DNA from: an uncultured Collinsella sp.
GTDB taxonomy: Bacteria; Actinomycetota; Coriobacteriia; Coriobacteriales; Coriobacteriaceae
DNA: 5,809 nucleotides
Assembly: GCA_902496945.1 (NCBI GenBank)
Contig: CABVDE010000064.1
Span: forward strand, 1 to 5,809
Direction of reading: 5' to 3'
A program made the position numbers and the translations under genes. Each line of letters begins with the position of its first letter. Positions within the stretch are counted from its first letter, which is position 1. Shown piece by piece: positions 1 through 5,765 of the stretch. The notes under the pieces were generated by a model that was not told where the DNA came from, searched no databases, and saw only the letters and a list, made by a program, of their open reading frames with translations.

Positions 1-54
1 GAGTTCCGCACGCAAAGGAAAGCACTTAATGTGCTTTCCGTCTTGCGCAGGACT
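1..54 (+). repeat. Structured direct repeat, copy 1 (elongated hairpin)
   Basis: The core is a perfect inverted repeat: GGAAAGCAC (17-25) and GTGCTTTCC (31-39) around a TTAAT loop (26-30). A second stem pairs CGCAA (11-15) with TTGCG (43-47). A possible third pairs 2-3 and 5-7 with 50-54, with one bulged T at 4. Bases 1-44 recur in the same orientation at 5766-5809 with 39 of 44 matches, and the differences preserve pairing. No U-run follows the core, so it is not a standard intrinsic terminator by itself; a real terminator stands 49 bases past the 44-base match. It may be a 3'-UTR element, a small RNA or a dispersed repeat. The strand is assumed from the neighbouring genes, because the core is symmetric. 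A relation to the published Collinsella-1 RNA motif is possible but I cannot compare the sequences. Confidence 0.75.
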
Positions 55-92
55 GTAGAGCAGCAAACTTAACCCCCATGCCGCCCGTCCCG

Positions 93-128
93 GGAATCCG
101 CCCTCGCGCACAGGAGGGGATTCCTTTT
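93..128 (+). terminator. Rho-independent terminator upstream of the str operon
   Basis: GGAATCC (93-99) pairs with GGATTCC (118-124), and inside it CCTC (102-105) pairs with GAGG (114-117), leaving G100-C101 bulged and an 8-base loop. TTTT (125-128) follows at once. The T-run is on the + strand only, so it ends rightward transcription arriving from before the window, including through the hairpin element at 1-54. The str promoter lies downstream, so this terminator is not an attenuator of that promoter. Confidence 0.75.
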
Positions 129-183
129 GTGTAGGCTTTGCGAAAATGTAGCCATTTTGGGATACGCCCGGCAGCGTGGTCTG

Positions 184-212
184 TTGACGACACAGCTAAC
201 GGCACGTATCCT
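184..212 (+). promoter_or_regulatory. Promoter of the rpsL-rpsG-fusA-rpsJ operon
   Basis: The -35 box TTGACG (184-189) matches the TTGACA consensus at five of six bases. After exactly 17 bases comes TATCCT (207-212), which keeps the key T, A and final T of the -10 box. Transcription should begin near 217-221, giving a leader of about 85-90 bases before rpsL. A 5-bp inverted repeat (214-218 and 227-231) overlaps the expected start site; its meaning is unclear. The promoter lies between the upstream terminator and the first ribosomal gene, as expected for an independently driven str operon. Confidence 0.7.
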
Positions 213-231
213 AACGAACTGCGTGTTTCGT

Positions 232-286
232 AGGGGGATGCTGACCCCTCGATTCAAGCCGTTGCACTTTACAGAAAGCTGGAATC
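232..286 (+). promoter_or_regulatory. Folded rpsL leader with two adjacent hairpins
   Basis: Hairpin A pairs AGGGG (232-236) with CCCCT (245-249) around an 8-base loop. One base later, hairpin B pairs GATTC (251-255) with GAATC (282-286), has an A-G mismatch (256 and 281), and continues as AGC (257-259) with GCT (278-280). The structure ends 7 bases before the AAGGAG ribosome-binding site. The position suits translational control of the first gene, but no known family is recognised and single-sequence folding is weak evidence. Confidence 0.4.
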
Positions 287-293
287 ATTCGAG

Positions 294-299
294 AAGGAG
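294..299 (+). promoter_or_regulatory. Ribosome-binding site that fixes the TTG start of rpsL
   Basis: AAGGAG lies 6 bases before TTG at 306. That TTG gives the canonical S12 amino terminus PTINQLVR after the initiator methionine, so the non-ATG start is well supported. Confidence 0.85.
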
Positions 300-305
300 T
301 ACGCT

Positions 306-683
306 TTGCCTACTATTAACCAGCTGGTTCGCCAGGGCCGTCGTTCCGTGCCCAAGAAGTCCAAGAACGCTGCTCTGCAGCACAACTCCCAGAAGCGCGG
401 CGTGTGCACCCGCGTCTTCACCACGAGCCCCAAGAAGCCGAACTCGGCTCTTCGTAAGGTTGCCCGTGTTCGCCTTGTCAACGGCATCGAAGTTACTGCT
501 TACATCCCGGGTGAGGGCCACAACCTGCAGGAGCACTCCATCGTGCTCGTCCGCGGCGGTCGTGTCCGTGACCTCCCTGGTGTCCGTTATCACGTCATCC
601 GTGGCGCCTACGACGCTGCTCCGGTCCAGAACCGTATGCAGGCCCGTTCCAAGTACGGTGCTAAGCGCCCCAAGGCTAAATAA
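306..683 (+). CDS. rpsL: 30S ribosomal protein S12
   Basis: S12 sits at the decoding centre of the small ribosomal subunit and helps set translational accuracy. The 125-residue protein has the usual bacterial length and the family blocks QKRGVCTRV (29-37), PKKPNSALRK (42-51), GEGHNLQEHS (69-78), DLPGVRYH (89-96) and QARSKYG (112-118). Translation starts at TTG, justified by AAGGAG six bases upstream. Lys43, a known streptomycin-resistance site, keeps its usual residue. Position 88, lysine in E. coli (GGRVKDLPG), is arginine here (codon CGT at 567-569). The same replacement is a classic streptomycin-resistance mutation elsewhere. Asp89, the residue RimO methylthiolates in many bacteria, is present. 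It is the first gene of the str operon, 73 bases before rpsG. Confidence 0.98.
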   Translation: MPTINQLVRQGRRSVPKKSKNAALQHNSQKRGVCTRVFTTSPKKPNSALRKVARVRLVNGIEVTAYIPGEGHNLQEHSIVLVRGGRVRDLPGVRYHVIRGAYDAAPVQNRMQARSKYGAKRPKAK

Positions 684-708
684 GCCAGATAACGTTTTGA
701 TACTTTCG

Positions 709-734
709 CCGTGTGCCGCCTAAGCGCCGCACGG
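709..734 (+). promoter_or_regulatory. rpsL-rpsG intercistronic hairpin, candidate S7 control site
   Basis: CCGTGTG (709-715) pairs with CGCACGG (728-734) as seven base pairs including one G-T wobble. After a C-C mismatch (716 and 727), CGC (717-719) pairs with GCG (724-726), closed by a CTAA loop. The hairpin ends 9 bases before the AAGGAG of rpsG (744-749). In E. coli, S7 binds the equivalent intercistronic region and represses its own translation. The same role here is inferred from position; I have not shown that the fold resembles the S7 site of 16S rRNA. Confidence 0.5.
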
Positions 735-756
735 TAGACACTTAAGGAGATTTCAC

Positions 757-1230
757 ATGCCGCGTCGTGCAGCAGCTAATCGTCGTGAGGTTCAGCCTGA
801 CGCCGTTTACAACAACCGCCTGGTGACTCAGCTCATCAACAAGGTCCTTCTTGACGGCAAGAAGGCCACCGCTGAGCGCATCGTTTACACCGCTTTCGAG
901 ATCGTTGCCGAGAAGTCTGAGGGCGGCGACGCTCTCGCTACCTTCAAGAAGGCTATGGACAACGTCAAGCCCACGCTCGAGGTTAAGCCCAAGCGTGTCG
1001 GTGGCGCTACCTATCAGGTCCCGATGGAGGTCAACTCCCGTCGTTCCACCGCTCTGGGTATCCGCTGGATCGTCAACTTCTCCCGCGCTCGCAAGGAGAA
1101 GACCATGGCCGAGCGTCTCGCTAACGAGATCCTCGACGCTTCCAACGGCCTGGGCGCTTCCGTCAAGAAGCGTGAGGACGTCTTCAAGATGGCCGAGGCC
1201 AACCGCGCGTTCTCTCACTATCGTTGGTAA
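757..1230 (+). CDS. rpsG: 30S ribosomal protein S7
   Basis: S7 is a primary binder that organises the 3' major domain (head) of 16S rRNA and contacts the tRNA exit site. The 157-residue product is of standard length. It begins MPRRAAANRREVQPD, has the basic amino-terminal arm, the LINKVLLDGKKATAERIVY block (25-43), the KPKRVGGATYQVP segment (77-89) leading into the beta-hairpin, and the carboxyl-terminal ANRAFSHYRW. AAGGAG (744-749) sits 7 bases before the ATG. A hairpin just upstream is a candidate autoregulatory target. fusA starts only 19 bases after the stop, so the two genes are surely co-transcribed. Nothing in the protein looks abnormal. Confidence 0.98.
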   Translation: MPRRAAANRREVQPDAVYNNRLVTQLINKVLLDGKKATAERIVYTAFEIVAEKSEGGDALATFKKAMDNVKPTLEVKPKRVGGATYQVPMEVNSRRSTALGIRWIVNFSRARKEKTMAERLANEILDASNGLGASVKKREDVFKMAEANRAFSHYRW

Positions 1231-1249
1231 GTTAAGGTAAGGAACTAAC

Positions 1250-3349
1250 ATGGCTAAGCCTAAGTACAAGCTTTCCGATACCCGTAACATCGGCATCATG
1301 GCTCACATCGATGCCGGTAAGACCACCACGACCGAGCGTATTCTTTACTACACCGGTAAGACCCACAAGATCGGTGAGGTTCATGAGGGCGCTGCCACCA
1401 TGGACTGGATGGTTCAGGAGCAGGAGCGCGGCGTAACCATTACCTCCGCTGCTACCACGTGCTTCTGGAACAAGGACGGTAAGGACTACCGCATCCAGAT
1501 CATCGACACCCCGGGCCACGTTGACTTCACCGCCGAGGTCGAGCGCTGCCTGCGCGTCCTCGATGGCGCTGTCGCCGTCTTCGACGCCGTTGCCGGTGTT
1601 CAGCCCCAGTCTGAGACCGTTTGGCGTCAGGCTTCTACCTTCAACGTCCCCCGCATCGCCTTCATCAACAAGTATGACCGCGTGGGTGCTGATTTCTTCA
1701 ACGCTATCGAGACCATGAAGGATCGTCTCGACGCTAACGCCGTGGCCGCTCAGGTCCCGATGGGCGCCGAGGACAACTTCTGGGGCGTCATCGACCTCGT
1801 TACCATGACTGCTTGGGACTTCAAGGCCGACGACAAGGGCATGACCTACCCCGAGGCGATGGACGAGATCCCGGCTGAGTTCGCCGACATCGCTGCTACC
1901 AAGCGCGAGGAGCTCCTCGACGCTGCTGCCAGCTTTGATGACGAGCTCATGGAGAAGATCCTCATGGAGGAGGACTTCACTGTCGAGGAGCTCAAGGCTG
2001 CTCTGCGCAAGGGCGTTCTGGCCAACGAGCTCAACCTCGTCTTCGTGGGCTCCGCCTACAAGAACAAGGGCGTCCAGGAGCTGCTCGACGCTGTCGTCGA
2101 CTACCTGCCCAGCCCGCTCGACGTCGAGGCCGTCACCGGTACCGATCCGGCCACCGGCGAGGAGATCGAGCGTCATCCTTCCTTCGACGAGCCCTTCTCC
2201 GGCCTGGTCTTCAAGATCATGACCGACCCGTTCGTCGGTAAGCTCACCTACGTCCGCGTTTACTCCGGCCGCGCCGAGTCCGGCTCCTACGTGGTCAACG
2301 CTTCCAACGGTCAGCGCGAGCGCCTCGGCCGCATCCTCGAGATGAACGCCGCCGAGCGTATCGACCGTGACGACGCAGCCGCCGGCGACATCGTCGCTTG
2401 CGTCGGCTTCAAGAACTCCACCACCGGTGACACCCTGTGCGCCGAGGGCAAGGAGATCGTCCTCGAGAAGATCGAGTTCGCTAAGCCCGTTATCGACGTT
2501 GCCATCGAGCCCAAGACCAAGGCCGAGCAGGACAAGATGTCCCTGGCCCTGACCAAGCTCGCCGAGGAGGACCCGACCTTCCAGGTGTCCACCAACCACG
2601 AGACCGGCCAGACCATCATCGCCGGCATGGGCGAGCTGCACCTCGAGATCATCGTCGACCGTCTGCTCCGCGAGTTCAAGGTTGACGCTAACGTTGGTAA
2701 GCCCCAGGTTGCCTACCGCGAGACCGCTGGTCACGACGTCGAGAAGGCTGAGGGCAAGTTCGTCCGTCAGTCCGGTGGTCGCGGTCAGTACGGCCACGCC
2801 GTCATCAAGCTCGAGAAGATGGAGGAGGGCTTCGGCTACGAGTTCGTCAACGCTATCGTCGGCGGCGTCGTGCCCAAGGAGTACATCCCGTCCATTGACA
2901 AGGGCATCCAGGAGGCCCTGAACACCGGTGTTATCGCCGGCTTCCCGGTCCTCGACGTTAAGGTCACCCTGTTCGACGGTTCTTACCACGAGGTCGACTC
3001 CTCCGAGGCCGCCTTCAAGATCGCCGGTTCCATGGCTATCAAGGACGCCCTCAAGAAGTCCGATCCGCAGCTGCTCGAGCCGATCATGGCTGTCGAGGTC
3101 GAGACCCCCGAGCAGTACATGGGCGACGTTATGGGCAACCTCTCCGGTCGCCGCGGCAAGATCGAGGGCATGGAGGATCGCAAGAACACCAAGCTCATCC
3201 GTGCCAAGGTGCCGCTGGGCGAGATGTTCGGTTACGCTACCGACCTTCGCTCCCAGACCCAGGGCCGTGCATCCTACACGATGCAGTTCGACTCTTATGA
3301 GCCTGCGCCCAAGTCCATCGTGGACGAGGTCATGAGCAAGAACGCCTAA
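1250..3349 (+). CDS. fusA: Translation elongation factor G
   Basis: EF-G is the ribosome-dependent GTPase that drives translocation of tRNA and mRNA and, with RRF, recycles ribosomes. At 699 residues it is full length. GTPase motifs in order are AHIDAGKT (P-loop, 18-25), RGVTIT (switch I, 60-65), DTPGH (86-90), NKYD (140-143) and GSAYKNKG (267-274). NKYD fits the NKxD rule, although EF-G often has NKMD. Domain IV includes SGGRGQYGHAVIKLE (508-522) and SYHEVDSSEAAFKIAGS (578-594), with the tip histidine at 580. The final domain contains the conserved QTQGRASYTM (669-678). TAAGGAA (1238-1244) precedes the ATG. Codon use is highly selective: in-frame TTA, CTA and TCA are absent, as expected for a very abundant protein, and this creates a long false open frame on the opposite strand. 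Confidence 0.98.
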   Translation: MAKPKYKLSDTRNIGIMAHIDAGKTTTTERILYYTGKTHKIGEVHEGAATMDWMVQEQERGVTITSAATTCFWNKDGKDYRIQIIDTPGHVDFTAEVERCLRVLDGAVAVFDAVAGVQPQSETVWRQASTFNVPRIAFINKYDRVGADFFNAIETMKDRLDANAVAAQVPMGAEDNFWGVIDLVTMTAWDFKADDKGMTYPEAMDEIPAEFADIAATKREELLDAAASFDDELMEKILMEEDFTVEELKAALRKGVLANELNLVFVGSAYKNKGVQELLDAVVDYLPSPLDVEAVTGTDPATGEEIERHPSFDEPFSGLVFKIMTDPFVGKLTYVRVYSGRAESGSYVVNASNGQRERLGRILEMNAAERIDRDDAAAGDIVACVGFKNSTTGDTLCAEGKEIVLEKIEFAKPVIDVAIEPKTKAEQDKMSLALTKLAEEDPTFQVSTNHETGQTIIAGMGELHLEIIVDRLLREFKVDANVGKPQVAYRETAGHDVEKAEGKFVRQSGGRGQYGHAVIKLEKMEEGFGYEFVNAIVGGVVPKEYIPSIDKGIQEALNTGVIAGFPVLDVKVTLFDGSYHEVDSSEAAFKIAGSMAIKDALKKSDPQLLEPIMAVEVETPEQYMGDVMGNLSGRRGKIEGMEDRKNTKLIRAKVPLGEMFGYATDLRSQTQGRASYTMQFDSYEPAPKSIVDEVMSKNA

Positions 3350-3374
3350 GTTCGAGCTCCCTGTTACGTAATCC

Positions 3375-3391
3375 GCGAGAACATCTCTCGC
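3375..3391 (+). promoter_or_regulatory. fusA-rpsJ intercistronic hairpin
   Basis: GCGAGA (3375-3380) and TCTCGC (3386-3391) form a perfect six-pair stem with an ACATC loop, 7 bases before the GGAGG of rpsJ. What follows is ACTCTTTGG, not a proper U-run, so termination is unlikely to be complete. It could be an RNA processing site, a translational control element or a weak attenuator. Evidence is the fold and position only. Confidence 0.4.
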
Positions 3392-3398
3392 ACTCTTT

Positions 3399-3403
3399 GG
3401 AGG
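3399..3403 (+). promoter_or_regulatory. Ribosome-binding site that fixes the TTG start of rpsJ
   Basis: GGAGG, inside TTTGGAGG, lies 6 bases before TTG at 3410. It is one of the best Shine-Dalgarno matches in the window, and that start gives the expected S10 amino terminus MATQKIRIRLK. Confidence 0.85.
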
Positions 3404-3409
3404 TTTAAG

Positions 3410-3718
3410 TTGGCTACCCAGAAGATCCGCATTCGCCTCAAGGGCTATGATCACGAGGTCGTCGATCAGTCCGCGAAGCTCATTGTCGAGACCGCTCAGA
3501 AGACCGGCGCTCGCGTTTCCGGTCCTGTCCCCCTGCCCACCGAGCGCAACCTCTACACGGTCATCCGCTCGCCGCACAAGGACAAGGACTCCCGCGAGCA
3601 GTTCGAGATGCGCACCCACAAGCGCCTCATCGACATTCTCGACCCCACCTCGGGCACCGTTGATTCGCTTATGCGTCTCGACCTCCCCGCTGGCGTCGAC
3701 ATCGACATCAAGCTCTAA
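3410..3718 (+). CDS. rpsJ: 30S ribosomal protein S10
   Basis: S10 (NusE) is a head protein of the 30S subunit and also a partner of NusB in transcription antitermination. The 102-residue product has the standard length and hallmarks: QKIRIRLKGYDH (4-15), GARVSGPVPLPT (33-44), the signature RSPHKDKDSREQFEMRTHKR (53-72), and the LIDILDPTSGTVDSLMRLDLP tail block. The TTG start is supported by GGAGG. It lies 60 bases after fusA with no complete terminator between, so it is the last gene of this str operon. Normally rpsJ heads the S10 operon (rplC, rplD and so on); here a strong terminator and a metal exporter follow instead. No tuf gene is present between fusA and rpsJ. Confidence 0.98.
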   Translation: MATQKIRIRLKGYDHEVVDQSAKLIVETAQKTGARVSGPVPLPTERNLYTVIRSPHKDKDSREQFEMRTHKRLIDILDPTSGTVDSLMRLDLPAGVDIDIKL

Positions 3719-3744
3719 GCTTTTTGCTCGATAGTGCGATTTGT

Positions 3745-3777
3745 AAGGCCGCAGCCCTAAGGGTTGCGGCCTTTTTT
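3745..3777 (+). terminator. Strong intrinsic terminator ending the str operon
   Basis: An eleven-pair stem joins GGCCGCAGCCC (3747-3757) to GGGTTGCGGCC (3761-3771), with one G-T wobble and a three-base TAA loop. Six T residues follow (3772-3777), and AA at 3745-3746 can extend the stem. It lies 26 bases after the rpsJ stop. The opposite strand lacks a comparable T-run, so it acts mainly rightward. Confidence 0.95.
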
Positions 3778-3804
3778 GTATCGATGGGGTAAAGGGTCTA
3801 CACT
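3776..3804 (+). promoter_or_regulatory. Probable promoter of the CDF exporter gene
   Basis: TTGTAT (3776-3781) and TACACT (3799-3804) are separated by 17 bases and each match the consensus at four of six positions. The -35 box overlaps the tail of the preceding terminator's T-run. Transcription would start near 3811, leaving a leader of about 48 bases. The terminator upstream requires a promoter somewhere in 3778-3845, and this is the best candidate I see. No clear operator for a metal-responsive repressor was recognised. Confidence 0.5.
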
Positions 3805-3858
3805 ACTGAGCTATTCGACAAACGAGTGTATGAGTAAAACTGTTGGGGGCAGATATAG

Positions 3859-5013
3859 ATGGTCGAGTGGATCGTTCGTCGTGCGCAGGGCGACCGTGCG
3901 CGCGTGGGCACGTTGGCGGGCGTGGTGTGTATTCTCGCCAATGTGGCACTATGCGCTGCGAAGGGTGCAATTGGCGTGCTGTCGGGATCGGTTTCGATTG
4001 TGGCGGACGCCATGAACAACCTGTCTGACGCCAGCTCAAACATCGTGAGCGTGCTTGGCTTTAAGCTGGCTGGCAAGCCGGCAGACCCCGAGCATCCTTA
4101 CGGCCATGGCCGCTACGAGTATCTCTCGGGTCTGGTCGTGGCGGCGCTCGTGCTGCTCATCGGCCTCGAACTGGTGAAGTCCTCGTTTGAGCGTATCGTC
4201 CACCCCGAACCCGTCGAGTTCTCGCTTGCCCTGGTGGCAGTCTTGGCGCTTTCGATGGTTGTTAAACTGTGGATGGCGGCCCTCAACCAAAAGCTCGGTG
4301 ACCGTATTGAGTCTGAGACGCTGCATGCGACCGCGCAGGATTCCAAGAACGATGTCCTTGCCACAGGCGCCGTGTTAGCGTGCGCAATTGTTTCGCAGGT
4401 GACGCATATCAATCTTGATGCTTGGGTCGGCCTTGCCGTTGGCGCCTATATTGGCTGGAGCGGTTTTGAACTCATCCAGGATACGGTGAGCCCGCTTTTG
4501 GGTCAGGCGCCCGATCCCAAACTGGTCGAATATATTCGCGGCAAGATCATGAGCTACCCTGGCGTTTTGGGCGTTCATGACCTAATGGTTCACGACTACG
4601 GCCCGGGCAGGAAGTTCGCAAGCGCTCACGCCGAGATGGCGGCCGAGGCCAGCCCGCTGGAAAGTCACGACACGCTCGACAACATTGAACAGGCATTTAG
4701 GGACGAAGACGACATGATTGTCACGCTTCACTACGATCCCATCGTGACCGATGACCCCAAGGTGGCGAGCATGCGCTTGCGCATTCACGCCATGGCCCAA
4801 CAGATCGATAGCCGCCTTTCGATTCATGACCTGCGCTGTGTGCCGGGTCCTACGCACACCAACGTGATCTTTGACTGCGTGCGTCCCTCGGATTTGGGCA
4901 TGGGGGCCGATGAGCTCAAGCACGCGCTGGCTCAACGGGTCGAATCCGAATATCCCAAGTCGATTGCCAAGATCACGATCGATGAGGACTATGTCGGCCA
5001 TACCCACGAGTAA
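3859..5013 (+). CDS. CDF family divalent metal exporter, probably Mn(II)-type, tandem C-terminal domains
   Basis: This is an inner-membrane metal/proton antiporter of the cation diffusion facilitator family, 384 residues. Six membrane segments lie roughly at 18-40, 44-68, 90-108, 120-142, 163-182 and 187-206. Aligned by eye to YiiP on the GKPAD (72-76) and GHGRYEYL (82-89) block, the transport site is Asn53 and Asp57 in segment 2 and Asp161 and Asp165 in segment 5. This Asn/Asp set, lacking the histidine of zinc exporters, points to manganese or iron. The first cytoplasmic domain (about 220-295) keeps candidate regulatory metal ligands His240, His257, His270, His291 and Asp293. Residues 300-380 look like a second copy of that domain. 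The ATG follows GGGGG (3845-3849) by 9 bases, a modest ribosome site. It probably shares an mRNA with the phosphatase downstream. The family call is firm; the metal is inferred. Confidence 0.92.
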   Translation: MVEWIVRRAQGDRARVGTLAGVVCILANVALCAAKGAIGVLSGSVSIVADAMNNLSDASSNIVSVLGFKLAGKPADPEHPYGHGRYEYLSGLVVAALVLLIGLELVKSSFERIVHPEPVEFSLALVAVLALSMVVKLWMAALNQKLGDRIESETLHATAQDSKNDVLATGAVLACAIVSQVTHINLDAWVGLAVGAYIGWSGFELIQDTVSPLLGQAPDPKLVEYIRGKIMSYPGVLGVHDLMVHDYGPGRKFASAHAEMAAEASPLESHDTLDNIEQAFRDEDDMIVTLHYDPIVTDDPKVASMRLRIHAMAQQIDSRLSIHDLRCVPGPTHTNVIFDCVRPSDLGMGADELKHALAQRVESEYPKSIAKITIDEDYVGHTHE

Positions 5014-5052
5014 GGCCACGCCGATAAAGCAACTGATGCAGAAGGGGAGAGC

Positions 5053-5679
5053 ATGAAGCGCCTATACCTACTCCGCCACGGCCAGACGGAATTCAACGTT
5101 AAAAAGCTCGTCCAGGGCCGCTGCAATTCACCGTTGACCGACCTGGGCCGCCAACAAGCAAAAATGGCAGCCGCATGGCTCAAAGCCCACGACGTTGTCC
5201 CCGACAAGGTGGTCTCTTCACCTCTAGGCCGAGCCATGGACACAGCAAGCCTCGTCGCTGCCGAACTTCTCGGCCCAAACGCTGACGTCGAGCCTTGCGA
5301 AGGCCTCATCGAGCGCTGCTATGGCACCTTCGAAGAAGGCCCCCACGACGCCCTACCCACCGACGTCTGGGATCCGGGCGAGGACTTAGTCCCCTTTGGC
5401 GGAGAAGGAAGCCGGGCACTGCAAGAACGCATGGTAGCCACCCTCACCAATCTCATGAACGCTAAGGACACCGCAACCCTACTAGCAGTAAGCCATGGCA
5501 GCGCCAGCCGCCAATTCATCAAAGCCGCCGCCCCAGAGGACTTCGAGCTTCCAGCAAAGCTCCCCAACTGCGCCATCATGATTTTCAATTTCGATGAGCA
5601 AAAGCCACAAGCAGAAGGCGAGCCAATGAAGTGCAAGTTCATCCTCCAGCAAATAGTGGACCCCCAACAAAGTAATTAG
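5053..5679 (+). CDS. Histidine phosphatase superfamily protein (phosphoglycerate mutase-like)
   Basis: This cytoplasmic protein of 208 residues belongs to the branch-one histidine phosphatases. LLRHGQTEFN (6-15) carries the phospho-accepting His9 and Arg8. SSPLGRAMDTA (55-65) supplies Arg60, Glu87 in the LIERCYGTFEE block is the likely acid, and His148 in VSHG completes the pocket. The set is complete, so an active enzyme is expected. The family removes phosphate from many small molecules, and the substrate cannot be read from the sequence; it lacks a clear signature of a true glycolytic mutase. AAGGGGAG (5042-5049) precedes the ATG. It lies 39 bases after the exporter with no terminator between, so co-transcription is likely, though a functional link is not evident. 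Codon use differs from the genes before it, with at least six CTA and nine CAA codons. Confidence 0.92.
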   Translation: MKRLYLLRHGQTEFNVKKLVQGRCNSPLTDLGRQQAKMAAAWLKAHDVVPDKVVSSPLGRAMDTASLVAAELLGPNADVEPCEGLIERCYGTFEEGPHDALPTDVWDPGEDLVPFGGEGSRALQERMVATLTNLMNAKDTATLLAVSHGSASRQFIKAAAPEDFELPAKLPNCAIMIFNFDEQKPQAEGEPMKCKFILQQIVDPQQSN

Positions 5680-5713
5680 CTGAGCGAGCAAGGTTAGCAG
5701 ACATCAACGTGTC

Positions 5714-5749
5714 GTCTCCCGAGCTTTGGCGGAGGGGCGGGCCCGAGAC
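5714..5749. other. GC-rich inverted repeat after the phosphatase gene
   Basis: GTCTC (5714-5718) can pair with GAGAC (5745-5749) across a very GC-rich interior, and CCCGAG occurs twice (5718-5723 and 5742-5747). No T-run follows on either strand, so it is not a convincing intrinsic terminator. Apart from this, bases 5680-5765 show nothing I recognise. Confidence 0.25.
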
Positions 5750-5765
5750 TAATTAAGGTTGTCGC

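Noticed and set aside
143..158. Short AT-rich palindrome AAAATG-TAGC-CATTTT upstream of the str promoter
   Set aside because: Six-base arms of low complexity can arise by chance. It could be an operator, but nothing else supports this.
127..723. A 198-residue plus-strand open frame beginning before rpsL
   Set aside because: It starts just after the terminator, crosses the promoter, overlaps rpsL in another frame and has Arg/Ser/Thr-rich shadow composition with no recognised domain.
742..1299. A 185-residue minus-strand open frame over rpsG
   Set aside because: Same artefact: it is in register with rpsG codons and reflects missing TTA, CTA and TCA codons.
1232..3619. A 795-residue open frame on the minus strand covering fusA and most of rpsJ
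   Set aside because: It is codon-aligned with both genes, so a stop would need TTA, CTA or TCA in the sense frame. Strong codon bias removes these. Its product is a low-complexity Leu/Val/Asp/Gly-rich sequence with no family motif.
3830..4015. Small upstream reading frame starting ATG AGT AAA before the exporter
   Set aside because: It lacks a ribosome-binding site, runs in a different frame into the exporter gene and gives a Trp/Arg-rich shadow product.
5714..5749. Intrinsic terminator for the phosphatase gene
   Set aside because: Only five outer base pairs are clean, the interior fits poorly and no T-run follows on either strand.
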